Shown here in pieces: positions 1-8,280 of a stretch of DNA of 23,900 bases (position 1 is the stretch's first letter; each line of letters opens with the position of its first letter). A model generated the notes under the pieces. That model ran no database searches. It saw only the letters and a program-made list of their open reading frames with translations, and had not been told where the DNA came from. The stretch is from the NCBI GenBank assembly GCA_031553975.1, contig JAVBKP010000097.1, positions 1 to 23,900 of the forward strand. Reading direction: 5' to 3'. A program made the position numbers and the translations under genes. The stretch is from JAVBKP01 sp031553975 (GTDB lineage Bacteria > Bacillota > Clostridia > Peptostreptococcales > Anaerovoracaceae).

Positions 1-69
1 CCTTCAATTTTGAAAGTCTACAACTTAGCCGCTGTCATTGCCTTGTATAAAAACAAGCGCAGTAAATAA
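1..69 (+). CDS. Possible 3' end of a convergent plus-strand gene
   Basis: Frame 1 is open from the window edge to a TAA at 67-69 and would give the last 22 residues of a protein, ending in a basic tail (YKNKRSK). All three minus-strand frames across this stretch contain stops, and a strong stem-loop begins 4 bases after the stop, as expected for the end of a gene converging on the tail operon. The fragment is too short to identify. It could equally be chance open sequence. Confidence 0.3.
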   Translation, partial: PSILKVYNLAAVIALYKNKRSK

Positions 70-72
70 ATG

Positions 73-112
73 AGAACAGCCGTCCATTCCCTAGGGTCTA
101 GACGGCTGTTCT
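73..112. terminator. 12-bp stem-loop between convergent transcription units
   Basis: The arms AGAACAGCCGTC (73-84) and GACGGCTGTTCT (101-112) are perfectly complementary around a 16-base loop that itself holds the palindrome CCCTAGGG. There is no long T-run on either side, so it may act as a bidirectional or Rho-assisted terminator, or as an mRNA 3'-end stabiliser, rather than a textbook intrinsic terminator. Its position just after the plus-strand stop and after the end of the minus-strand tail operon supports a terminator role. Confidence 0.5.
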
Positions 113-227
113 TGAAAGACATTTTCTTGGACTGACCGCCATACCAAAGGCGGTAATCCTTTTATATACACATTATATGCTATTGAGTTGAATTGTTCAA
201 GTGTATTTTTGAGGTTTTGTATGTCAT
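91..227 (-). pseudogene. Small phage ORF (about 45 aa) broken by one base at its start
   Basis: An ATG at 227-225 has a good ribosome site (GGAAGG, 5 bases upstream), but its frame stops after 15 codons. The overlapping frame beginning with GAC at 225-223 is open for 44 codons and reads like a real protein (DIQNLKNTLEQF, then GLPPLVWRSVQENVF), but it has no usable start codon. Inserting one G after the ATG joins start and body as MDIQNLK. The simplest reading is a one-base deletion, either a true mutation or a sequencing error. Function is unknown. It lies just downstream of the tail-operon terminator and its stop falls inside the loop of the 73-112 hairpin. Confidence 0.45.
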
Positions 228-254
228 GTTGTCCTTCCTACCTTGGCAGCATTT

Positions 255-271
255 AAAAAAGCCTTTCGGCT
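255..271 (-). terminator. Intrinsic terminator of the tail operon
   Basis: On the minus strand AGCC-GAAA-GGCT forms a short stem with a stable GAAA tetraloop followed directly by TTTTTT. It starts at the base after the TAG of the last tail gene (272-274), so it plausibly ends the long late transcript. The stem is only 4 bp, so efficiency may be modest. Confidence 0.65.
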
Positions 272-400
272 CTACTGGGTTTTGGTATTTGGTTCTTCGA
301 GATACTTATCAACCTCTGCTTGGTGCTGTGGGAACTTAGCTACAACCTCGTCATAGTTAAGCGCACCCTTGTGTATCTGGATTGCTAGGTATTTAGGCAT
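272..400 (-). CDS. XkdX-like small tail protein, 42 aa
   Basis: This tiny ORF (MPKYLAIQIHKGALNYDEVV, then a segment ending in VDKYLEE) starts with ATG at 400-398, which overlaps the end of the upstream 44-aa gene by 8 bases. GGGAGGTG lies 6-13 bases upstream and serves as ribosome site. Its size, its last place in the tail operon after the fibre gene, and its pattern of a short amphipathic helix followed by a 'NYDEVV' segment match the small XkdX-type proteins that follow fibre genes in PBSX-like elements. The role of that family is not known. The assignment rests on position and general look. A terminator follows immediately. Confidence 0.6.
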   Translation of the reverse strand: MPKYLAIQIHKGALNYDEVVAKFPQHQAEVDKYLEEPNTKTQ

Positions 401-527
401 TAGCCTCACCTCCCATGATTAGGTCGTTAAGCGCTGCTTGGGTTGTTTCGAGTTCTTGTTTTAATTCAGCAATCTCCTTTTCCTTTTGCGCTATTTGCTC
501 GTTGAATTGTTCTTCCATTGTTTTCAT
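393..527 (-). CDS. Small coiled-coil tail-operon protein, 44 aa
   Basis: ATG at 527-525 is preceded by a perfect AGGAGG (540-535) with a 7-base spacer; the AGGAGG overlaps the stop of the fibre gene. The product is highly charged, with heptad-like spacing across residues about 4-37 (EEQFNEQIAQKEKEIAELKQ), so it is probably one helix forming a coiled coil. Tiny coiled-coil proteins of this kind are common between the fibre gene and xkdX in Bacillota prophages. Function is unknown. It is translationally coupled to the next gene by an 8-base overlap. Confidence 0.65.
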   Translation of the reverse strand: MKTMEEQFNEQIAQKEKEIAELKQELETTQAALNDLIMGGEANA

Positions 528-538
528 AACGTTTCCTC

Positions 539-2203
539 CTAGATATTTGATAGCCAAATTTTGTGAATGGTAGTTGTACAGGAATGATTAGATGTGTAGG
601 GAAGATTCATATATATAGCTAATCCACTTTTATTACTAATCGTATTTATTTTGCTCTTTATTGTGGCATGGGACACAGAATATCCTGACGTACCACCCGT
701 TGAGGTTTGAATTCCAATTCCACCTACCGTTAATGTAGTGAGAAATACAGACTCACTTCCTACTTTAGAATATTCAATATTTATATATCTGTGTAATTTA
801 AATAAATCGCCTAATGAGGACGAAAGTCCTGCCCCCCACGTTCCCGGTCCTGAGGCTGAAAATACTAGTCCGTCGGAGTTTACTGTATACGATGATGGTC
901 CCGAGACTGTAAATATTCCGAGTTTATTTATTGTATTACTGTAAAAAATTATATCATCAGATTTTTTGTAATTGTAAGTCATAGCGTATGGGCTTAAATA
1001 CATCAGGGTACATATACTATCGCTTTTTTCAGCTTCAGATACTGCTTCAGGTGATGCTGCAATATCGTTAAGGGTTTGCTTAGTCATGAGGTTTGTAAAA
1101 GGCTTAGACGTTTTACTTTCCCCTTTAAACCACGCATACATGGCAAGTTGCTTTCCAATATTTAAAATATCACTTTCATTATTCTTTCCAAACGCAGCAT
1201 CTAACGAATCGGTATTCGCATTCGCATTCGCACACCATGCTAAATACGATATTGGTATGAATGTTAATATTTTTTTCAAAGCCCCATCCACAGTATCAGC
1301 TTTAAATGCATTTTTTGTGGCTTGACTCAACCCATCCCCAAGCATCCACCCCAAATCCGTTGTCTTGGTATACCGTTGGTTGCTATACCCATACTCTAAT
1401 ATGGTAAACATGCCCTGCCCTTTGGCGAGAACTTGCCCTACATGATTATGTAAATATTCTGCTGACAGCTCCTCTTGCTTTGAAAATCCCATAGAAAAAT
1501 CAACATTTTCGTCAATGAGACATGGGTTTTTAACCGTAAGTATTTTGCCGTTTGCTGTGCTCGTACTTGTATACAACGCTTCAATTGTCAGGGTAAATCC
1601 GTTGTTAAATTTGGTATCCGCTGTGATTTGTTCGTAGAGGTCGACTTCGTTTGTGGTGAACCCCGATGTGATCTCCTTGACGATCTGTTTTGTGCCTTCA
1701 AATGTTATATACACGGATAGTTTAGATAGGCTTGCCGTACTGCTTACCTTGACTGTAGACTGCAAATAAATCACATGGTCCGCAAAATTCCCTGTGATGT
1801 CTTGCTCCAATCTGATATAGGCGGCGCCGTTGCCTCCTGTGGTCGATACGGCACCTCCTGATACTGCCGCCGTACCGTTGACCACTCTCCATCCATCCAT
1901 TGTGGATAGGGTTGGATTGTTGACTTTGTTGTGTAGTGTAATTTGCGGGATGAACCACTGGGTGCCTATTGGGTAGTCAATGTCCCCCCCATCTACTGGG
2001 GGACGTGGCATGATGTATTGTTTTCCCCCATTGATTGCTAACCCTTTTGCCTCATTGGCTACTTGGTTTGCGGTTTGTATGCCATCGGCATTCTTTTTCA
2101 GCTCGCTATCTATTGTACTCATATTTTGATTAAAATCTTCTATGTTGTAATAGTCATCTCCCGAGGGCTGTAAAAGATTGTAGTTTTTTGTTTTTTCTGT
2201 CAT
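539..2203 (-). CDS. Tail fibre / receptor-binding protein, 554 aa
   Basis: The first ~45 residues (NYNLLQPSGDDYYNIEDFNQ, then NMSTIDSELKKN) form the attachment module typical of tail fibres in clostridial PBSX-like phages, which joins the fibre to the DUF2313/XkdU part of the baseplate. Residues ~85-230 look like a beta-rich carbohydrate-binding type region. The remainder, with many Ser, Thr, Gly and Asn residues, is probably the host-recognition tip. The ATG overlaps the stop of xkdU by 4 bases (ATGA), so the two are translationally coupled. Function follows from position and N-terminus; the sugar or protein receptor cannot be inferred. No chaperone or phase-variation site was seen beside it. 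Confidence 0.8.
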   Translation of the reverse strand: MTEKTKNYNLLQPSGDDYYNIEDFNQNMSTIDSELKKNADGIQTANQVANEAKGLAINGGKQYIMPRPPVDGGDIDYPIGTQWFIPQITLHNKVNNPTLSTMDGWRVVNGTAAVSGGAVSTTGGNGAAYIRLEQDITGNFADHVIYLQSTVKVSSTASLSKLSVYITFEGTKQIVKEITSGFTTNEVDLYEQITADTKFNNGFTLTIEALYTSTSTANGKILTVKNPCLIDENVDFSMGFSKQEELSAEYLHNHVGQVLAKGQGMFTILEYGYSNQRYTKTTDLGWMLGDGLSQATKNAFKADTVDGALKKILTFIPISYLAWCANANANTDSLDAAFGKNNESDILNIGKQLAMYAWFKGESKTSKPFTNLMTKQTLNDIAASPEAVSEAEKSDSICTLMYLSPYAMTYNYKKSDDIIFYSNTINKLGIFTVSGPSSYTVNSDGLVFSASGPGTWGAGLSSSLGDLFKLHRYINIEYSKVGSESVFLTTLTVGGIGIQTSTGGTSGYSVSHATIKSKINTISNKSGLAIYMNLPYTSNHSCTTTIHKIWLSNI

Positions 2204-2745
2204 TGCTCGATTACCTCAATTCTTAGTTTTTCGTGGGTGAATACTTTCATTTGGTTGTGTGTCATGGCCCCAAAACTCTTATACTCGTTGTATTTTAGCG
2301 ACAGGTCTATCAACAAATTCACTGGTACAACTCTTTCTAGGAACTCTTTAACGCCTTCAAAGCTGCTTTTTGCCATAGTTTTGATGCGAACTTGGAGGGT
2401 GTGAGTTTCGTTTAAAAATGTCACAGAATATCCTCCTGCACCACATAATGTTTCAATCTGCTGCTTTAGATTTGTCATTGTATATGGCAATTGAATATTT
2501 AGCCTAGCAAAAATCCTAAACTTGCGCTCTTCCAATGTCTCTGTGGCTTTAGGTGTAATGTCTAGTATCTGCTCCCATCGCTCGACGCCGTTTTCTGTAG
2601 CATCTTTTAGGAATTGATCTCTCATGGCATTCTCAACATGTCCCCAGAGCTTTTCTGTTTCTATTTGCTCTGTATCCATGATCTGCTGAAATTCTTTATA
2701 TTCCTGCAACACCGGTGGAAGATACCGCATTAGTTTTCTATCCAA
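2200..2745 (-). CDS. xkdU: Baseplate protein XkdU (DUF2313), second copy, 181 aa
   Basis: The N-terminus (MRYLPPVLQEYKEFQQIMDT) and the segment TLEERKFRIFARLNIQLPYT match the DUF2313/YmfQ family, which caps the wedge and carries the fibre (gpI-like in P2). Length (181 aa) is usual for the family. The start is TTG at 2745, inside the end of the J gene and behind AGGGGGGAG; an ATG five codons on (2730) has poorer spacing. It is paralogous to the longer copy at 13419-14300 but lacks that protein's C-terminal extension of about 110 residues. It overlaps the J gene by 8 bases and the fibre gene by 4 bases, forming a compact J-U-fibre module. Confidence 0.88.
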   Translation of the reverse strand: MDRKLMRYLPPVLQEYKEFQQIMDTEQIETEKLWGHVENAMRDQFLKDATENGVERWEQILDITPKATETLEERKFRIFARLNIQLPYTMTNLKQQIETLCGAGGYSVTFLNETHTLQVRIKTMAKSSFEGVKEFLERVVPVNLLIDLSLKYNEYKSFGAMTHNQMKVFTHEKLRIEVIEQ

Positions 2746-3805
2746 GTAGCTCCCCCCTCACTGGAATGCTGTCTGCATCAAGCATTAGGTTTTGTGTCTG
2801 CCCGTTGATTGTGGTGCCTGATACATCAAGTACGCCTTGTGTTCCCAGAAAACGTGTCTCTAAGTGGCTAATACGCACAATGAGGTTCTCGTTATCCTCC
2901 CACTCTTTGGCCAAATCGTTGAAATATTTGTCTATAGCCTGCTCGATATAAGGCCTAACGTCTTCCCATGTCCAGTCGCCTGTACATACCAGGTTTGTTG
3001 TTATATTGATTGGAAATTCATTAACCCCAACCACTGTGACCATGTGGTCAATAGGTGCTATCCCCACGCCTTCACCGCTGTTTTGTACAGGGTCAATGAT
3101 GGTTTGAATGTCGTTTACCAATATGCTCGATGGTTTTTGATAGGCGGAGTTGATAATGACCACTTTCACCGTCCCACCACCATTGCCTCCTCGATAGATT
3201 TTCACACCGCCCACACCTGAAAGTGCGTTTACTTTCTCTTTGTAGTCAGCTCTATTGCCACCAAAGGCTTGGGCATTTAGGCTATCAAAATACCTCTGCC
3301 GTATGGATTCTGTATCTTCCTCCTCCTGTCCAGGTATAAGGAGTTCCGTCAGTTGGGCTTTTGTCAGCCCATCCACGAAGTCCAAGGGCAAAAGATTCCC
3401 ATAGGCCCGATTGCCTGCCTCTCCATTTGCCTCGCACTGCATTTTGAACTGTCCAAATCCAATGCGCTCTGTGACTGCAAACACAGCATGCCCTGATGAG
3501 AACCTAGCACCTATGGGAATATCTATATTGAATTCCCCTTTGAATACGGCTGGAACGGCTGGTTTTGGAACAATGCCTCTCTCTGCCACTCGCTTGATTA
3601 GGTACTCTCTTGAGGCCGTATCCGCGAAGGTTTGGGTTAAAATGTTTTTTAGTTCGATGTACACCTGTGCCAGTTCCACACATATTGGTGCTATAGCGTC
3701 ATAAATAATGCTCCCTTCCCGCTTGTCCACTGTACTGGGCACACGAGAGAGAGCATTGCCTAATAGTCGCTCATAAGTAAATTCATCTAAATGGTTTTCT
3801 GCCAT
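2738..3805 (-). CDS. xkdT: Baseplate J-like wedge protein (XkdT), second copy, 355 aa
   Basis: The N-terminal motif VDKREGSIIYDAIAP, the central segment with FGGNRADY and GVGGVKIYRGGNGGGTVKVV, and the C-terminal LDVSGTTINGQ are hallmarks of the baseplate J (gp47/gpJ/XkdT) family, which forms the wedge arms of contractile tails. Length is normal. It starts with ATG behind AAGGAGG. A clear paralog (386 aa) is at 14290-15450; the N-terminal 60 residues of the two align almost without gaps. Two J genes in one tail locus is unusual and suggests either two wedge types or a fused/duplicated baseplate module. Confidence 0.9.
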   Translation of the reverse strand: MAENHLDEFTYERLLGNALSRVPSTVDKREGSIIYDAIAPICVELAQVYIELKNILTQTFADTASREYLIKRVAERGIVPKPAVPAVFKGEFNIDIPIGARFSSGHAVFAVTERIGFGQFKMQCEANGEAGNRAYGNLLPLDFVDGLTKAQLTELLIPGQEEEDTESIRQRYFDSLNAQAFGGNRADYKEKVNALSGVGGVKIYRGGNGGGTVKVVIINSAYQKPSSILVNDIQTIIDPVQNSGEGVGIAPIDHMVTVVGVNEFPINITTNLVCTGDWTWEDVRPYIEQAIDKYFNDLAKEWEDNENLIVRISHLETRFLGTQGVLDVSGTTINGQTQNLMLDADSIPVRGELLG

Positions 3806-3843
3806 ATGGTTTTCCTCCTTGTTAAGTTGTTAACAAATAAATA

Positions 3844-4035
3844 TTAGGCTGACTGTTCTTCTGACTCCACCACTGGTGTATATTTTTCTTCTGCCAATAA
3901 CGCCAGTTCCGTGTATTCGTCTTGCGTGATGCGGTTCATCATGACAAATAGGTCAAGCCTTTCGATTACAGTTTCTTTGTCTGCATAAAATTTTTTTTCA
4001 ATTAGGTTTTTCATGTTTAAATATGTTTTTCTCAT
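3844..4035 (-). CDS. Small tail-operon protein, 63 aa
   Basis: The ATG overlaps the stop of the upstream 77-aa gene by 4 bases (ATGA). The product is helical and charged (MKNLIEKKFYADKETVIERL, then MNRITQDEYTELA). The pattern of a short helix followed by an 'ITQDEY'-type segment resembles the XkdX-like small proteins found after fibres. Here it follows the BppU-type fibre pair rather than the end of the operon. Function unknown. The small inverted repeat GTTAA-CAAC-TTAAC in the 38-base gap downstream is too weak to call a terminator. Confidence 0.65.
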   Translation of the reverse strand: MRKTYLNMKNLIEKKFYADKETVIERLDLFVMMNRITQDEYTELALLAEEKYTPVVESEEQSA

Positions 4036-4265
4036 TTTAAATTCTCCATTTCTGCCATTGCGACACTCAATTCTTCTTCTATCATTGCAGCTTGTACGTC
4101 TACTGGTAGGCTGTTATAAATGTTTTCCTCTGTGCGGACAATTTGGACTTGGTTGTCCCATACTTTCCCCTGATTCATTTCTCGAATTAGGGTGTTGATT
4201 GTGTTGAATGTGACTTGCAGATTCTCTTCTGCTGTCAAATTTTTATTGTATTGTATTTCTTCCAT
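4032..4265 (-). CDS. Small protein following the BppU-type fibre, 77 aa
   Basis: An acidic, helical protein (NLTAEENLQVTFNTINTLIR) with no recognised domain. It begins 10 bases after the stop of the 942-aa fibre gene, with AGGTGA as ribosome site, and overlaps the next small gene by 4 bases. Short proteins immediately after large fibres are often fibre-assembly or attachment factors, but nothing in this sequence shows that. Confidence is for being a gene, given the tight spacing, ribosome site and coupling. Confidence 0.65.
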   Translation of the reverse strand: MEEIQYNKNLTAEENLQVTFNTINTLIREMNQGKVWDNQVQIVRTEENIYNSLPVDVQAAMIEEELSVAMAEMENLK

Positions 4266-4275
4266 TTTATTTCAC

Positions 4276-7104
4276 CTACTTTCCGTAACAATTTTCCTCG
4301 TAATATCTTTTTGAACCGGTGCTATAACTATTATTGTTTTGTATAAGAACAAATTTTATAACTTTATGTCTTCCAACATGAGATGTAGGAATTACATCAA
4401 CTATTTGTTCTACATTAACAGCGTAGTTTGAAATTATTTTAATAAAATTCGTGCCATCGCCTACGTACACATCATAATAAGAAATTGTTGAATATGAACC
4501 ATCTGTTTTAGCGCCATATAACTTAACTTTATAAACCCATAGAGGATTAGCAAATTCGTAAGTTAAGTAATCTCCCGTCGCACGATTATTTCCATCTGAA
4601 AAGTTTTTATCAAAAGCTAAATAAGCTGAAGATGTTGCTGTTGCTATGCCGCTTGGTGTTGTATTTGACGTCATAGTAGGTACTGTAATCGGATTACTTG
4701 CATCTAGCCCAGCTATCGCATTGGGATGCATCAATATAAACTTTGTCCAATGCTCATTCACTACGATTTTATCCATGGCATAGCTTGACTTTCCAATCTC
4801 TGTCATTGCTATTACGCTATTTGTGACCGCCCCCATGATTGTGCCAGTACAAGTAATCATGTAATCTACTGCCGATGTACTGTTTGCCAGGGTCTGCATG
4901 GTGGATTGTGATGATACTACAGCATCAAGATTTGCATACGATGACGAGTTTAGCCCTGCTTTGCTTACCCATGTTTGCCAATCGTCATCTTTTTCTAGCC
5001 AGACATTAAAGACTTCCATAGTTTGAGTTTGTGTACCGCCAGTATCACACCTAGAAATATAAAAGCTTGCATAAGCTTGCTCAAGAGTACTCATTCTATT
5101 TAGAGTATCTGACCTTACACCGCTAAAGCTAGTATTATTTTGGCCTTGAATATAGTCCTGACAGGATACCACCACACCAGTAGTTGGGTATCCTGGTATT
5201 CTATTATTTGACACACTATAAAAATTTGATTGCATCGAAGGTGAACCACTTGCGGACACACTAGAGCTTGACGTTATCTTGGCTTTAAAATTTTTGTAAT
5301 TTTTTATGTTTATTAGGTTTATTGTTGATATATCGGAACTGGTGGAGCAAGTAGCACCGCCTGTCCTAGTTATATAGAAGCTGTTAGGTCTTTTTATATA
5401 TGGGCCGAAACCACTTTGTGATGTTTCCCATCCACCGGTAACATTTACACATTCATCCCCTGCATCATACAGCATCAAGTAACCTGGTTCTGGTTTATAC
5501 TCTGTACTCACTGCATTACTAGCCACAATCCCATTATTCCCAAATGCACTGTAATACTGATTTTTAGATGTATCTGCGATTGTATCTACAAATGATTCTG
5601 CCGTGGTCTCTGTGACGAGTTCTCCATCTGTGATAGATGTTGGATAACCTTCATCACTACGTCTGATTATGGTATCTTGTGTAAAGAATGTGTTGGTTGG
5701 TCTTTTCCAGTCTAGCTTTAAATAAGCGGAGTCTTTTGAAAAATCAGCAGGAGTTTTGACTGTGTTGTAGATTTCAATTTCGTCAATATATTTACCTAAA
5801 AATTGTGCGGTGTCATTCGTATGTTTTCCGATGTGTAAATTGTATGAGCTTGTTTGCTCACCGCCACCAAATGTTGACTGCCCTGCTAACGTACCATTCA
5901 AATAAATTTTTAGCCCATTTGCTTCTGTCGTTCCTGTAAAAGCAAAAATCATATCGTAATCCGTATTCGACTGTATTGGAGCTTGTGCATAATACGTATT
6001 GTTACCCATAACGTACCAGTAAATATTCCCTGACACAATATCTACTCGAACTCCATACGAACCACTTGATAGTATCGTTGATATTATTTTTTGGTCTGTG
6101 TTTACATCGCCACCTGTTTTTGCTTTAATACGTATTGTCTTTGCCCCGAGTGGTACGACTTTTGCATTTGCTACTAACGCATTTGTCATTGCCGGGACTG
6201 ATACTCCTTTGTCGTAATATCCGTCAACATACGACGGAGTACCTGACAAAGCAAAATTCCCAACTTTAGGCACTAGGTTCCCACCATCAAAATCAATATA
6301 CGCCACCAAATCACTAGGATACGGCGCAACTCTTTTTGCCCATTTTTCAGCTTGTTTCGCAACAGTAAAATCACTAACTGGTAATGCCTTCGCCTGTGCA
6401 AAATCCGCCTGTATTTCTTCCAGCGTTCCATCAGCTTTTTTCCTAGATATAATAATCTGTGTCTCTTTTGTCGGTTTCGGTATCACTGACATATTGCTGA
6501 TTTGTTTAGCAGTTTCTTCTATCGCTTTTTGCACATTCTCAGGGTCATTTGGTAGTTGGGCTGTGCTATTATCAAAGCTCACTGCATCCGCTGAGCCAGC
6601 CAGTGGTACTGGTTGTCCCCCTTCAGTTTCCCAATCATCCCCATTCGCACCATCCCAATTTGCTTGTTGTGCTAAGGCTCTTAGTTGATCTTCTATGTTT
6701 CGAGTCCAGTCTTTATAGGCCTCTGGCGGCTGAGCACCGTTATCATCTATGTTTTGCTCTACCTCACATGTGAATGGCGGGAATGATAGTCTTTCTGTCT
6801 CGGTATGAATCTCTACGTTTGCGTATGTAGTACCCACCACAGAAATCTCGCTTCCACGAAGTGTGTATTCGACAATGCCGTTTTGGTGGTCAATAATCTC
6901 TGCCTCGCCTTTATCTGCTACTCCATCACTACGTTTAAAACCCACAAAAGCCTTTGCATCTTCTGGAATGGCAAAGGGTTCAAAATCCTGTGTTAGTTTT
7001 ATTGTGATGGGATATACGTTCTCATCACCACGGTAATAGTGAATCTGAGTACGTTTTATCTGGGTATTGTACAGTTCTATCTGTACTTCATATTGTTTTT
7101 TCAT
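4276..7104 (-). CDS. BppU-type baseplate/receptor-binding fibre, 942 aa
   Basis: Residues 1-~130 look like the BppU N-terminal domain that anchors receptor-binding proteins to the baseplate (YRGDENVYPITIKLTQD, then AFVGFKRSDG). A hinge follows at ~172-205 (SFDNSTAQLPNDPENVQKAI), typical of trimeric fibres. Residues ~265-460 resemble a LamG/concanavalin-like fold (VAYIDFDGG, GLKIYLNGTLAG, IDEIEIYN), a carbohydrate-binding type. Residues ~800-930 look like an F5/8 type C (discoidin) sugar-binding module. Host-surface binding is therefore likely. The start ATG lies behind GAAGGAG. It is the first structural gene after the radical SAM insert and opens the second fibre/baseplate module. Domain calls are from pattern reading, not a search. 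Confidence 0.85.
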   Translation of the reverse strand: MKKQYEVQIELYNTQIKRTQIHYYRGDENVYPITIKLTQDFEPFAIPEDAKAFVGFKRSDGVADKGEAEIIDHQNGIVEYTLRGSEISVVGTTYANVEIHTETERLSFPPFTCEVEQNIDDNGAQPPEAYKDWTRNIEDQLRALAQQANWDGANGDDWETEGGQPVPLAGSADAVSFDNSTAQLPNDPENVQKAIEETAKQISNMSVIPKPTKETQIIISRKKADGTLEEIQADFAQAKALPVSDFTVAKQAEKWAKRVAPYPSDLVAYIDFDGGNLVPKVGNFALSGTPSYVDGYYDKGVSVPAMTNALVANAKVVPLGAKTIRIKAKTGGDVNTDQKIISTILSSGSYGVRVDIVSGNIYWYVMGNNTYYAQAPIQSNTDYDMIFAFTGTTEANGLKIYLNGTLAGQSTFGGGEQTSSYNLHIGKHTNDTAQFLGKYIDEIEIYNTVKTPADFSKDSAYLKLDWKRPTNTFFTQDTIIRRSDEGYPTSITDGELVTETTAESFVDTIADTSKNQYYSAFGNNGIVASNAVSTEYKPEPGYLMLYDAGDECVNVTGGWETSQSGFGPYIKRPNSFYITRTGGATCSTSSDISTINLINIKNYKNFKAKITSSSSVSASGSPSMQSNFYSVSNNRIPGYPTTGVVVSCQDYIQGQNNTSFSGVRSDTLNRMSTLEQAYASFYISRCDTGGTQTQTMEVFNVWLEKDDDWQTWVSKAGLNSSSYANLDAVVSSQSTMQTLANSTSAVDYMITCTGTIMGAVTNSVIAMTEIGKSSYAMDKIVVNEHWTKFILMHPNAIAGLDASNPITVPTMTSNTTPSGIATATSSAYLAFDKNFSDGNNRATGDYLTYEFANPLWVYKVKLYGAKTDGSYSTISYYDVYVGDGTNFIKIISNYAVNVEQIVDVIPTSHVGRHKVIKFVLIQNNNSYSTGSKRYYEENCYGK

Positions 7105-7153
7105 AAGTCACTAACTCCTTCGTTATATGTCCTAATATTTCTCTGATTTGGCA

Positions 7154-8269
7154 TCATCTTTCAAATTCTCGTTTAAAAGCTCCAAAGCAATCACTACTTG
7201 ATAAAGCTTCATGAATCCGTTTAGACGAGTCGTGCCTAATTTTTATTAATTCACAGGCTGAATCCATCACCTCAAATACATTGTTGTTATATTCCAAACA
7301 CGCGGCTAAGCATTGACCAATGCATCTATCCTTTATCCCATGCTTACAATTCTTACATTTGCTAATTGAATCTTTCGTATAATTTCGCAATGCATTGTAA
7401 TGAATGTTATCCTCATCTATGCCGTCAAAAACGTTTCCAATTATGCACTTTGCTCTTATATTAAAAAATCTTTGGCAAGGGTATATGTCCCCATTTGGTG
7501 CTATAGAAAGATACTGATCGCATAACCCACAAAATCTATCCATTGTACTCATGTATATTGGATAGATACCAAGATCCATAATCCCTTTCTCTTCAAAATT
7601 ATGAATAATTAGGTCGGTAACTTTTTTAACCTGTTTTTTATACTTTTGTATTGACCCATCTACCCATGTATCTTCTCTTGAGAACGTAGTCTTAAATAGT
7701 TTGATCCCGTTATTCATCATTTCTTTTACGACATCATAGTACAAATCTACATTTTGCGGTGAGACGACAAATATGCCATTTGTGTTCTCTAACTTTATAC
7801 CACGATATTCATAGTACATGCGCATGTTCTTTATGACATGATCATATGTTCCCGTCCCATCTAAATACACTCTATTCGCATCATGACTTTCTTTGGTGCC
7901 ATCTAAAGATATACTATACGTCACATATTTTTTCCCTTTGGTATGCGCAAGCATATCTTTTGTTAAAAGAGTGCCATTGGTAATGATGTGTACATGTATG
8001 CTCCCTGGATGTCTAATCATGATTTCTTCTGATTTTTCTATAATTCTTAGTACTTTATCAAAACAAATTAATGGTTCACCACCAAAAACATCAATTTTGA
8101 TTTTGCTAAACTCTTTTAGCTTCTCTTCTACAATTTCCATTGATTTGTCAATGACTTCATCAGATATTATAGCATTTGAGACTTCTTGATGTGGCACGTA
8201 GCAATATTTGCAGGCCAAATTGCACATTTCAGTCAATACAATATTTAAAATAAATGTTCTCCCCCTCAT
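7154..8269 (-). CDS. Radical SAM/SPASM peptide-modifying enzyme B, 371 aa
   Basis: A canonical CxxxCxxC cluster motif sits at C16-C20-C23 (EMCNLACKYCY), followed by the SAM-binding GGEP at 63-66 and the core motifs ITNGT (~96-100) and SISLDG (~119-124). The C-terminal part holds a Cys-rich SPASM region (C247, C250, C265, C275, C305, C308, C316, C320, C324, C339), which in this family binds extra 4Fe-4S clusters. Such enzymes install thioether, C-C or similar links on ribosomal peptides (anaerobic sulfatase maturases are relatives). The gene starts 11 bases after the Cys-rich protein with AAGGGGG as ribosome site. The Cys-rich protein is the obvious candidate substrate. Reaction type cannot be decided from sequence. 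Confidence 0.93.
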   Translation of the reverse strand: MRGRTFILNIVLTEMCNLACKYCYVPHQEVSNAIISDEVIDKSMEIVEEKLKEFSKIKIDVFGGEPLICFDKVLRIIEKSEEIMIRHPGSIHVHIITNGTLLTKDMLAHTKGKKYVTYSISLDGTKESHDANRVYLDGTGTYDHVIKNMRMYYEYRGIKLENTNGIFVVSPQNVDLYYDVVKEMMNNGIKLFKTTFSREDTWVDGSIQKYKKQVKKVTDLIIHNFEEKGIMDLGIYPIYMSTMDRFCGLCDQYLSIAPNGDIYPCQRFFNIRAKCIIGNVFDGIDEDNIHYNALRNYTKDSISKCKNCKHGIKDRCIGQCLAACLEYNNNVFEVMDSACELIKIRHDSSKRIHEALSSSDCFGAFKREFER

Positions 8270-8280
8270 GCTTCCCCCTT

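Noticed and set aside
135..154. Hairpin ACCGCC / GGCGGT as a terminator
   Set aside because: It lies within the coding body of the small broken ORF and lacks a T-run on the minus strand; the plus-strand CCTTTT after it is weak.
738..944. Plus-strand ORFs opposite fibre genes (738-944, 1086-1325) and other short plus-strand ORFs
   Set aside because: Antisense shadows without ribosome sites or recognisable protein pattern.
3820..3840. GTTAA-CAAC-TTAAC inverted repeat before the second baseplate J
   Set aside because: Only five weak A/T-rich pairs and no T-tract; probably chance.
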